From Halioglobus japonicus (GTDB taxonomy: Bacteria > Pseudomonadota > Gammaproteobacteria > Pseudomonadales > Halieaceae), in contig CACSIL010000050.1 in assembly GCA_902705825.1 (NCBI GenBank), forward strand, positions 201,727 to 250,201: a stretch of DNA of 48,475 nt, written 5' to 3'. Positions 8,515 to 17,400 of this stretch are shown here, piece after piece (position 1 is the stretch's first letter; every line of letters begins with the position of its first letter). A program made the position numbers and the translations under genes. The notes beneath the pieces were generated by a model that saw nothing but the letters and a program-made list of their open reading frames with translations, was not told the DNA's origin and did not search any database.

Positions 8515-8776
8515 CCGCTGGTTAACGCACCCTTGCCACGCGCAAAACGGAACTGCTTCACAGAATAGAAAAACCCTCGCAGCCAATCCTTTTTTGCAAT
8601 AAATCCCTATATATCAAGCAGATATATCGCCCTCCGACAAATATCCAATTTTTTACCCGCTGAGAAAGTCTGATTTCTTGAGAAATCTCCAGTTTTCACT
8701 TGCTGGAAATGCGGGTGATGGAAATACTGTTATTTCATAACCAAGTGGAATAACTATTCACGATATGAGGGAAATC
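8515..8776. promoter_or_regulatory. AT-rich leader of the pilG-pilI-pilJ genes with inverted repeats
   Basis: This is the longest gap inside the chemosensory array, about 260 bases, and it is clearly richer in A and T than the genes. It holds an inverted repeat ATATATC/GATATAT (8609-8615 and 8621-8627). It also holds a second repeat, GATTTC/GAAATC, with a four-base loop (8672-8687). A separate promoter for pilG onward is likely here, but I could not fix a -35/-10 pair with confidence. The ribosome-binding site for pilG (GAGGGAAATC before ATG 8777) lies at the end. Confidence 0.4.
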
Positions 8777-9187
8777 ATGAGTAATGAACTAGAACAATTT
8801 GATATCAGTGGAGTAAAGATCGCCGTTATTGATGATGCGAAAACAATCCGCATGATGATGTCTCACACTCTGCGTGGTATGGGCTGTGAAGTGGAGTGTG
8901 CCGAGGATGGTTACAAGGCGCTGGGGATGCTGCGGCGTTTCAAGCCCGACCTGATCTTTCTGGATATCACGATGCCGGAACTTGACGGCTATCAGACCTG
9001 CACGCTGATTCGCAATGCCGAGGAAACGCGCTATACGCCCGTTGTGATGCTGTCATCCTCCGATGGCATTTTTGACATCGCCAAGGGACAGGCACGCGGG
9101 GCTACAGCGCATGTCACCAAGATTCCGCCCGAGTCCGTACTGCGTGAACTGATCTATAACCACACGAACAGGAAGGCGGCCGCGTAA
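8777..9187 (+). CDS. pilG: Response regulator PilG
   Basis: A single-domain CheY-like receiver of 136 residues, output of the Pil-Chp chemosensory pathway. Acidic residues Asp19 and Asp20 and the phospho-acceptor Asp63 (IFLDITMP) are present, and Lys115 follows the expected strand. The segment LDGYQTC..IRN and the MLSS.DG.FD.AKG stretch are very close to PilG as I remember it from Pseudomonas. The usual TKPF after the conserved Lys reads TKIPP, so the loop after Lys115 differs. ATG 8777 is chosen over 8765 because of the GAGG upstream. No second receiver (pilH) follows, unlike in Pseudomonas. Confidence 0.9.
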   Translation: MSNELEQFDISGVKIAVIDDAKTIRMMMSHTLRGMGCEVECAEDGYKALGMLRRFKPDLIFLDITMPELDGYQTCTLIRNAEETRYTPVVMLSSSDGIFDIAKGQARGATAHVTKIPPESVLRELIYNHTNRKAAA

Positions 9188-9189
9188 CA

Positions 9190-9756
9190 ATGGGTATCTC
9201 CGCTTTTCAGTCCCTGGAGCTGTTGGAACGTCTGCACGCGTACGACAACGTGCCGGCCCCCGAGGTAGCGCCTCCGCCAGTGACGTGGGTGGGCAGCTCG
9301 CTGGGTATCGCTGGTGTGCCGTTGCTTATCGGCGCGGGAGAAATGGATGAGCTCATAGAAACGCCGTCGGTGACAACGATTCCAGGTACAAAGCCCTGGG
9401 TTCTTGGCGTGGCGGCCTACAAGGGCGGGTTACTGCCAATCTACAGCGGGGACGTTTTGTTTCGCAAGCGTCCCTACATCGGCCGGGTGCGGGATTACTG
9501 CATGGTAATACGCCGCCCCGGTATGCATTTCGGGCTCACTCTGAGCCATGTCCAACGCGATCTGCGGTTCCCGATCGATCAGCGGATTATGGAGCATGAG
9601 GTCGATCCCGATTTCGCCGAATACACACTTGGCGGTTTTATGTACAAGGGTGAATTTCTGGCGGTACTTGATATAGACAAATTGGTGGCAGATGAGGAGT
9701 TGGCAAATGCCGCCGCGGGTAAGGCTTCTTCCACTAAGGGGAAAAGTAATGAATAA
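9190..9756 (+). CDS. pilI: CheW-like adaptor PilI
   Basis: A 188-residue CheW-domain protein that should couple the receptor to the ChpA-type kinase. The N-terminal FQSLELLERL segment and the order of strands (IPGTKPWVLGVAAYKGGLLPIY) match PilI-type CheW proteins. It starts two bases after pilG and overlaps the receptor gene by eight bases, so the unit pilG-pilI-pilJ is tightly packed. The C-terminal 20 residues are a low-complexity Ala/Ser/Lys tail without homology that I can see. Confidence 0.88.
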   Translation: MGISAFQSLELLERLHAYDNVPAPEVAPPPVTWVGSSLGIAGVPLLIGAGEMDELIETPSVTTIPGTKPWVLGVAAYKGGLLPIYSGDVLFRKRPYIGRVRDYCMVIRRPGMHFGLTLSHVQRDLRFPIDQRIMEHEVDPDFAEYTLGGFMYKGEFLAVLDIDKLVADEELANAAAGKASSTKGKSNE

Positions 9757-11068
9757 GGTATTGAAAACTGGTGTTCCCAACCTGTGGCTGGTGGTTATGG
9801 CCCTGGGTGTTCTAGGTTGTATAGCAGGTGTTGTGTACGCACTGTCCAAGGCGCAGTTGGATGCCGGTACGCTGATGGCGCTGATCGGTGCGCCGGGCGT
9901 GCTGGCAGTGGCGTTGCTTGCGTATCGCGGACAGCGGCGGCGCATGGAGTACACCGAGGCAGGCGTTGCCGAGATCAATCGCGCGCTGGTCAAAATAGCC
10001 GAGGGCGATCTGACGGTACAAGTGCCTGAAGATAACTCGGTAACGCGAGATATTGCGAAGGAAATTAACGCGTCCACACAGCGTCAGCGCGAGCTGATTC
10101 GCAACATCAAGACGCCGTTCAAGGTGTCTACCGAGGAAATCACCAAGATTGGCGGGATTGCTGAAGGCCAGGTTGAGAAGGGTCGTGAGCTGACACGCTC
10201 CGTTGTTGAGTCAACCACGGCCACCACGGAAATGGTGCGCACCAGTGAGGAGATCAAACAATCGACGGCCGAGGCTGCCAGAACGTCTGAGCGCAACAGG
10301 CAGCGGGTAGCACAGGGTTATGAGCTGACCAAGGACATGTCCAAGGCCTCTGCGGATGTGCGCGAGTCAGTGCAGGAAACGTCCAAATCGGCCAAGCGAC
10401 AAGGCGAACTGATCCAGTCAGTAACGGCTGCGGCAGAGTACATTCAGGCTCTCAATACAAAAATTTCAGTGGTGGCCATCAATACCCGTATCGAGGCTGA
10501 AAAGGCAGGAGAGCACGGTCGACCATTCCTGGGTATTGCCGAAGCAATCGGCGACTTGATGCGCGAGGCGGAGGAAGAGGGGCGCAAGATCATCTCTCAA
10601 GTGCGGATGCTGCAGAACCTGTCTGCCGACAATCTGTCCAGCATGGAAAACACCGTGGGTACCGTGGTGACCATCCTGGAATACATTGATCGTCTGGACA
10701 GCTCGCTGGAAGAGATCAATGCAGGCTCCTCTGCAATCACCAAAATTATTACTTCGGTGGATGATGCCGCGGGTCAGTCGGCCACCACAGCCCGCCATAT
10801 GAATAATTCCATGGATGCCATTCGCGAGCGCAACCTGGATATCAGTGAATACAGTGAGTCTACGCTGGTGGGCGTGAGCGCCTTGACAGCCTCCATGCGC
10901 GATGTGGCCGAAAGTCTGAGCCAGTTCCGTATCGAGGAGATCACTGAAACAGAGCGCACGTTGGCTGCGATTGAAGATTTGAAGAACATTCAAGGTGCCA
11001 AGAAAGTGTATCGCGAAGAAGAGATGACCGCGCTTGAAACCGCCAAGATAGAGCGAGTATCTGTGTGA
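9749..11068 (+). CDS. pilJ: Methyl-accepting chemotaxis protein, PilJ-like, without periplasmic sensor
   Basis: A 439-residue receptor. Two membrane helices (about 10-32 and 41-59) are separated by only about eight periplasmic residues, so there is no ligand-binding domain. A HAMP-like region follows (about 70-115), then a long coiled-coil signalling domain. The hairpin tip lies near residues 235-265 (NTRIEAEKAGEHGR, the counterpart of NAAIEAARAGEQGR). Typical PilJ is near 680 residues with paired periplasmic domains, so this copy has lost or never had them. Start ATG 9749 has AAGGGGAAAAG upstream; a longer frame from 9692 lies inside pilI. Position between pilI and the CheR gene supports the PilJ role. 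Confidence 0.87.
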   Translation: MNKVLKTGVPNLWLVVMALGVLGCIAGVVYALSKAQLDAGTLMALIGAPGVLAVALLAYRGQRRRMEYTEAGVAEINRALVKIAEGDLTVQVPEDNSVTRDIAKEINASTQRQRELIRNIKTPFKVSTEEITKIGGIAEGQVEKGRELTRSVVESTTATTEMVRTSEEIKQSTAEAARTSERNRQRVAQGYELTKDMSKASADVRESVQETSKSAKRQGELIQSVTAAAEYIQALNTKISVVAINTRIEAEKAGEHGRPFLGIAEAIGDLMREAEEEGRKIISQVRMLQNLSADNLSSMENTVGTVVTILEYIDRLDSSLEEINAGSSAITKIITSVDDAAGQSATTARHMNNSMDAIRERNLDISEYSESTLVGVSALTASMRDVAESLSQFRIEEITETERTLAAIEDLKNIQGAKKVYREEEMTALETAKIERVSV

Positions 11069-11919
11069 ACACGGTTGCCGCTGCACGCGTACAAAAGCTT
11101 CGCAATAGCGAGCTGGATCTGCTGATGCAGAAGTTGCATACGCACGCGGGGATCCGGATTGATAGCACGAACAGTGTTATTGCCGGGACTGTGCAGAATC
11201 GTATGACCTTGCTGGGCCTGCATGACGTCGATGAGTATCTGTCGCTGTTCGATGACAGCATCAGCGCGCGGGCGGAATGGCTGGCTCTTATTGATCTGCT
11301 CACAGTAAAGGAGACGCGCTTCTTTCGTCAGCCCGATGCCTACAAATGCCTGGCGAAGTACGTGGATGAACTGCTGGATACTGGCCCTGCGCCAAGTGAA
11401 CTGTCGTTCTGGAGTGCTGGTTGCTCGCACGGACAAGAGCTGTATTCGATGGCTATGGTGGTAGAGAGCGCGGTGTCGCGGCGTAAGCCCTGGCAGCAGT
11501 GGCATGGTATTGGAACTGATATCAGTTTCAATGCAGTTCACCAGGCTCAACAGGCGCGCTATCCGGAAGAGGCGATGCAGTTCATTCCCCTTGAGTATCG
11601 CGAGCGTTTCATGCGACAGGAGAAGGACGGAACGCGCGTGGTGGCAGATGCGATCAGCGCCAGAACACATTTTTTCCACAGTAATCTGCTGCATGTCGAC
11701 AGCGCGCCGTTTGCTGATTTCAGTATCATTTTTTGTCAGAACACCCTGATCTACTTTGAGCGTGAGCGCCAGCGCTGGATCATTGATCAGTTGGTAAAAC
11801 GGTTGCGAGGTGGTGGTTTGCTGATCCTCGGTGCCGGTGAAGATGTGTCCTGGTTAGGGCAGAACGTGTGCCGCCTGCAGTGGCCGGGCGTATGCGCTTA
11901 TAAGAAAACTGGAGGTTGA
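11065..11919 (+). CDS. pilK: CheR-type methyltransferase, PilK-like
   Basis: A 284-residue S-adenosylmethionine-dependent protein-glutamate O-methyltransferase that should methylate the PilJ-like receptor. The N-terminal all-helical CheR domain (about 10-85) is followed by the SAM-binding motif SAGCSHGQE (117-125), the acidic GTDIS strand, and FCQNTLIYF, the counterpart of FCRNVMIYF. Start GTG 11065 overlaps the TGA of the receptor gene. With CheB/ChpB in the same cluster, adaptation by methylation is expected even though the receptor lacks a periplasmic sensor. Confidence 0.9.
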   Translation: MNTVAAARVQKLRNSELDLLMQKLHTHAGIRIDSTNSVIAGTVQNRMTLLGLHDVDEYLSLFDDSISARAEWLALIDLLTVKETRFFRQPDAYKCLAKYVDELLDTGPAPSELSFWSAGCSHGQELYSMAMVVESAVSRRKPWQQWHGIGTDISFNAVHQAQQARYPEEAMQFIPLEYRERFMRQEKDGTRVVADAISARTHFFHSNLLHVDSAPFADFSIIFCQNTLIYFERERQRWIIDQLVKRLRGGGLLILGAGEDVSWLGQNVCRLQWPGVCAYKKTGG

Positions 11920-11923
11920 GCGA

Positions 11924-14362
11924 GTGAAGATGAAACCGGACATCGTGTCCCTGAAGTGGGTGATCGGGCTGATCAATGAGCAGGCCGATGCCGCTGAGGC
12001 TGCCCTGGTAGAGTATGGACAGGATCCCTCGCAGAAGCAGGCGTTGCTGCGGTGTATGTGGTCTGTGCACCAGATTACATCCACGCTCAGGACACTGGGT
12101 ATGCGCAAGGCAGAAATGCTGACGCTGGAAATGGAGCGCAGCCTGAACTTTCTCTACAAGGACAAGGTACTGGGTGAGCGACGTAAGCTAGCGATGGGTG
12201 GCCTGATGCAGGCGCTTAAAGTTATTCCCGCCTACCTTGAGCACACTCAGGGACAACGTGTTGATACAGGGCGCGGCCTGGAGAAATTTGTTAACGATCT
12301 GCGACGATGGGTGGGAGAGCGCCCGCGTCCGGCGGCTTTCTTTTTTTACATGGAGATTGCGGCGGATGCCGGGATCAGCAGGGATGGAGTTGTTGCTGCT
12401 GACGAGGAGATCAAGAGCCGGGCCAATGTCATGCTCGCGCTTTACCTGGAGATGGCAAAGCAGGCGTTGCGAAAACGTAAAGTCACAGAAAGCATGAAAA
12501 CAGTGGCGCGTATTGCACGGAAGATGCAGATGCTGCTGGCGGGTACCGAACAGGAACGTTTCTGGTTCACGATGATTGGTTTGTGCGAGGGTATTGCTGG
12601 TGGGCTCATTACACCTGATGAGTGCATAGCGCAAATATTCAAATCCGGTGCCTTTGCTATCAAGTTTGCACGTGAGAATGGCAGCGTGGTCGATGAGTCA
12701 ATCGATTACGAAAGCTATCTGCAGCAGATGCTGTACTACATTGCCTCCTGTCGGTCCCGACCTGTTCATATCTCAGCTATTCGAGAAGCATTCGGTATTA
12801 CCGACAGCACCATCAGTGATGCCACCCAGGGGTTGGTGCACAGCGACGCCATCGTGATTACGCTCAAGGGCGCGCTGCAGCATCTTAACACCGCGGTCGA
12901 ATACCTCTCGACCCATGATCTGGTTGTGGTTGCAAGATCGAAACCTGAAGACCGTGATGCCAGCGTGCTGAGTGCGATTGAGGCGGCAGAGCAGCGTTTG
13001 GTAGCTGCGGGGCAAATGCAGCATGCGGACTCCCTCAGGAGTGTGCAGCAGCAGCTCAGGCCGTTTTTCAGCAGCCGGGGTGTGGACGAGTTACAGAAAT
13101 TGGCCGACAGCGTGCGTGCAATTACGCTGGGTATCACGGATGTTAAATCTGATATCGAGCACAAACTGCAGCATGGCCTGAACAGTTCCTATGCCGGAAA
13201 AGATTTTGAGCTGCGAGAGAGTGTTGCCACAGCGACATTCCGACAGATGGGGCTGGTAGAGAACTACCTGCATCAGATACTGCGGCGCAAGGCGCTGAAA
13301 AGCGCGCTGGACAAGAAGCCACTGGACCGAGAGAGCGTACTGCGACTGACTACCGCGCTGCATCGCCACCTGAACAAGACCGACAAAGGGCATGAAGAGC
13401 TGCGCCGGGCTGTACAGGATGCGGACAATGGAGATCCTGATCTCGATCTGCTCTATGGCTTGTCGCTGGATTATCTCAGTCAATTAGAGTCAATCCCTGA
13501 TCGCAAGGCGATCGGTGACTCGCTGCAGTTGCTCGATGAAATAGCCGGTGCACTGCAGTTCGCCGGTATGGCGCGAGAGGGTGCGGTGATCGAGCAGTGT
13601 TACAGCTGGCTCAGCGCTGCCAGCGATGCCGGTAGTGTGCACGAAGATGAGGCTTTCCGCTGTTTTGCTGAAGCGTTTGCACAGATAGAACTGCACTTGC
13701 AACGTTCGATAATTGATCCGCTGGATGATACCTCGCACATCCTCGCGCTCGCCGAGCAACGGGCAGCTGAACTGGGCAGCAGGATCTCCGGCCTGTCACC
13801 CGGGCGCAAGATCGCCACCATAGCGGCTGCCGAGAATGCGCTTGATTTTCACGAAGAGATGCTCGTGCAGGACGTGGAAATCCCTGCAGAATTTCGCGAT
13901 GTGTTCATTGAAGAATCCGAAGAAATGGTCGCTGAATTGGCCAGCCTGACAACGGATTGGCTGCAGGACCCGGACAACAGTGAAGTATTGCGTGATATCC
14001 GCAGACACTTCCATACCTTTAAGGGCAATGGCCGCGCCGTCGGCGCCAATATTCTTGGGGAGCTGGGCTGGGCTGCCCAGGATATGTTGGATCGCTCACT
14101 TGACGGTGAACTGGTGCCGGGTGCCCAGGTGCAAACTCTGGTGCATGAAGTCGTCGATGCTCTGCCCGATCTGGTTCGCTCTTATACCAGCGATACCGGG
14201 CCGGATGTCACGCGTATTCGCCAGTTGACCAACGCCTGCTTTTCGTTGGCATCATCCTGCGATTCGGTAAGCGAAGGGGGACAGCCCGAGATCACAAGTG
14301 TGGTCGGCGCAACGGGTGGATTGTCAGACAGTCATACACCCGCAACCAATCTGACGCATTAA
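11924..14362 (+). CDS. ChpA N-terminal-like / FimL-like protein with one Hpt domain
   Basis: An 812-residue cytoplasmic protein. The first 100 residues (WSVHQITSTLRTLGM, then an EMERSL helix) correspond to the N-terminus of ChpA and to FimL of Pseudomonas, where the Hpt fold has lost its histidine. A long helical middle part carries several similar four-helix units without HxxKG. Near the end is one complete Hpt motif, His697 in HTFKGNGRAVG. The last 60 residues are Ser/Thr-rich. Start GTG 11924 has GGAGG eight bases upstream. In Pseudomonas this part is fused to the kinase; here it ends with a clean TAA and the kinase has its own start, so it acts as a separate protein. Confidence 0.82.
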   Translation: MKMKPDIVSLKWVIGLINEQADAAEAALVEYGQDPSQKQALLRCMWSVHQITSTLRTLGMRKAEMLTLEMERSLNFLYKDKVLGERRKLAMGGLMQALKVIPAYLEHTQGQRVDTGRGLEKFVNDLRRWVGERPRPAAFFFYMEIAADAGISRDGVVAADEEIKSRANVMLALYLEMAKQALRKRKVTESMKTVARIARKMQMLLAGTEQERFWFTMIGLCEGIAGGLITPDECIAQIFKSGAFAIKFARENGSVVDESIDYESYLQQMLYYIASCRSRPVHISAIREAFGITDSTISDATQGLVHSDAIVITLKGALQHLNTAVEYLSTHDLVVVARSKPEDRDASVLSAIEAAEQRLVAAGQMQHADSLRSVQQQLRPFFSSRGVDELQKLADSVRAITLGITDVKSDIEHKLQHGLNSSYAGKDFELRESVATATFRQMGLVENYLHQILRRKALKSALDKKPLDRESVLRLTTALHRHLNKTDKGHEELRRAVQDADNGDPDLDLLYGLSLDYLSQLESIPDRKAIGDSLQLLDEIAGALQFAGMAREGAVIEQCYSWLSAASDAGSVHEDEAFRCFAEAFAQIELHLQRSIIDPLDDTSHILALAEQRAAELGSRISGLSPGRKIATIAAAENALDFHEEMLVQDVEIPAEFRDVFIEESEEMVAELASLTTDWLQDPDNSEVLRDIRRHFHTFKGNGRAVGANILGELGWAAQDMLDRSLDGELVPGAQVQTLVHEVVDALPDLVRSYTSDTGPDVTRIRQLTNACFSLASSCDSVSEGGQPEITSVVGATGGLSDSHTPATNLTH

Positions 14363-14406
14363 TCCGGCAGCAGTGAACGTCGATCGACCGGATGGGGAGA
14401 ATAATT

Positions 14407-17400
14407 GTGCAAACTGACAAGAACCTGAGCGACATCAGCGGCCAGTTGGGCGCTGAAGCAGAAGAAAGCGATCAGGAGAAAAGCCTGCGTTGGCTGTTGG
14501 ATATGGATCTCTCCGAGCCAGAGGAGAAACTGTTCACTGTTGCCGACGACGAGTATCTCGATACCGGGCTATCAGCCTACGAGGCCGAGGTCGCCGGTCG
14601 ACCTCTGGTTCGAGGTAATGCCAGCAGCGATGATCTGGCCAGTTATGTAGAAGAGGAAATCGTCGTTTCATCCGCGGGTGCGGGCGCAGATATATACAAC
14701 CGTAACGACGCGGCCGAATCAGTTCAGTCTGCGCGTATGGTGCGTGATGAGTTTATGGCGGTTGATTTTTCCCTTGGTCGTCCGGGTGAAGAAGCCAAAT
14801 TTGCACGCCATGTGGAAGAGGGGGCGGATATTCTCGGTCTGGCGGGCGACGATGATATCGGCGAGAAGTTTGTGTCCCTGAAACGGGTTAAGCCAGTGGC
14901 GGACAGCAGCGTGGTGCGAGCCGAGGGCACAGTGAAGGCGCCGCTGGCGGAAAGTCCGAGAGACGAAGTTGCCGGGCCAGCTGACGCTGCCGCGACGATG
15001 CCTGACTCGGAAGCGTCGACGGAGATGGCTGCTCCTGTAGAAGTGGCTGCTTCGCTGGCGTCCGATAGTGCAATGGAGCCAATGACTCCGCTGGAGCTGG
15101 CCTCTCTGATGGCGCCAGTGTCACCGCTAGAGCCAGGTGCTGCAATAGAGTCAAATGCTCCGATAGAAACAGTATCGGCGCCATCCAGTGTTGTGCGCTC
15201 CGAGATACGAATGGACGCAGCTGCGAGCGATTCTGTGCCACACATGGATTTGGATACAGCGCCTCCTGCAGCGCCGCAAACGGTGTATGGCGCCAGTGAC
15301 GACCTGCCAGATGCTGGGGAATTTCCAAGCGTCAGCGAGTATGTCGCAACCCTTCCTGAATCTATGGATGACGATGAGTTTGACAGTTACCTGCTCGCCG
15401 GAAATCACTTGCCCGAAGGGCATTCGGATCCGGAAGATCTGGTTGTTCATCGCGATGAAGGCGCTGTCTCGGTTGATCCCTCCAGTGAAGTCCAGATCGA
15501 TTACCACGAAGATTTTGGTGCCTTCGGCGATAGTGAGCACGAACCGCTTGCAGTCGCAGAGGCAGTTGAAGAAGTCCCTTCTGTATCGGTGCTGTCGGCA
15601 GTGGAGCCCACTGCGGCACAGGAGGTAGCGCACACAGATAGCGCACCAGGCGAGGGTTTTGGTGAAGATATTTTCGCGGATGAATTTTCCGACGACTTTG
15701 CGGCGCTATTGTCGGTTGACGGCAGTCTGGCCTCGGCTGATATCGATGCCGCTTTTGCTGATCTGTCGCCGTTCCAGGATAGTCGCGATGAAATTTGTGG
15801 TGTCGGTTTCGAGGATTTCGAGACAGCTGACGTTATTGAGGTTGGCGCTGAGGAGGCTCCGGAGTCGGTCGAAGAAGAGCTGACGGCAGCGGAGCCCGCG
15901 TCTGAGGATTCTGCGGGTATTGACGATGCACGCGATGCAGACACTGGTGAGGAGGTTGATCTCGCAGCGTTTGACGGCACCTGTCTGGACAGCTTTGTTC
16001 CGGACTACATCACGTTTAACTATTCCACCCAGAGTAACACCGAAATCTTCACCGATTTCCTCGATGCCTTTATAGAGGAGGGCACGGTCGAGGTTGAGCG
16101 TCTGGAAAACGAGGTGGGCGAGTGGGAGCGAAATGTCGCCAGCGAGCCTTTGTTTGCCAGCGTATCGCGTACATTGCACACCCTCAAGGGTATTGCCAAA
16201 GGTGTAGGCCTGCAGCGTCTGGGTACCCTGGTGCATAATTTTGAAACGCTGCTGGAGAAAATGCCGCGGCCAAACAGTGGAGAAGAGCAGACCTACTTCC
16301 GCATCGTCAATGCCTGGCTGGATGCCATCGTGCGCGGTGTTGAGTTTGTGGTGGAAAAGCGCGCCGATGTGGCCAGTGAGTTACCTGTACCCATTGGTAA
16401 GTCTGCGTCGGAACAGGCGGAAGACACTGTATCCCCGTCTCAGGATGAGGTTGTCGCACGACCGCAGGCTGACGAAAGGCCGCTTATCGAAGAAGTCAGA
16501 ACAACCGCGTTTTCAGCGCTGGAGAAAAAGCGCGACCAGCAGTTGGCGGATGAAGGCGCCAAGGTGCTGGCTGCCCAGCAGTCGGTAAGGATCACATCAG
16601 AGAAGCTGGATCATTTGCTGAACCTGACGAGTCAGGCGCAGCAACTTGGAGTGCGCGCGTCGCAGAACACCACGCGCAGCAAACGCTCATCTGCAGAATT
16701 GCAGGCGCGACTGTCATCTGTGCGAACCCATATCCGCAAGATTGCTGACCGCGCCCTACTCGATGTTAATGCGCGTCCTGGAAGTTCATCTTCGGATATG
16801 GACGCGCTGGAGATGGATCAGTATTCCGAGTTACAGGAAGCTGCCAGCATTTTGCGCGAAGGCGTCGAGGATCTCGCCGACCTGGTCGATGTGGTGAGCC
16901 GCCAAAACATGCAGATTGAAACACTGCTGAAACAGCAGTCCTCGGTAATATCGGGAATATCGTCCTCTATTCAGGGGGCCAGAGTGGTGCCGGTGTCGCG
17001 GTTAATGCCGGGCCTGCGTCGTATTGTCCGTACCGTGAGTACCGACCTTGGCAAGATAGTCACCTTCAAAGCGTTGAACGAAATAGGCGCGCTTGATCGG
17101 GATCACTACGCCCGGCTGCAGGTGATCCTGGAGCACATGGTGCGCAACGCGCTCGATCACGGCATTGAAACACCCGATGAACGGATGGCAATGGGCAAGG
17201 CCACCGGCGGGCGTATCACCATAGATGTGCGCAAATCGGGTGGCGATTATGTGGTGCGCCTGGCCGATGATGGCCGGGGTATAGATCCCGATGCGATTCG
17301 CGAATCGGCCTATGAGAAAGGTCTGGACGTGGATGTCGATGCGCTCAGTGATGATGAGGCTATCCGATTGATCTTTCACAAGGGGTTCTCCACAGCCAAT

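Noticed and set aside
14360..14410. A frameshift or premature stop splitting a single chpA gene
   Set aside because: The upstream gene ends in a Ser/Thr-rich tail with a clean TAA. The downstream gene has its own GGGGAG ribosome-binding site and begins with a different sequence type, and no frame joins them. A true split is more likely.
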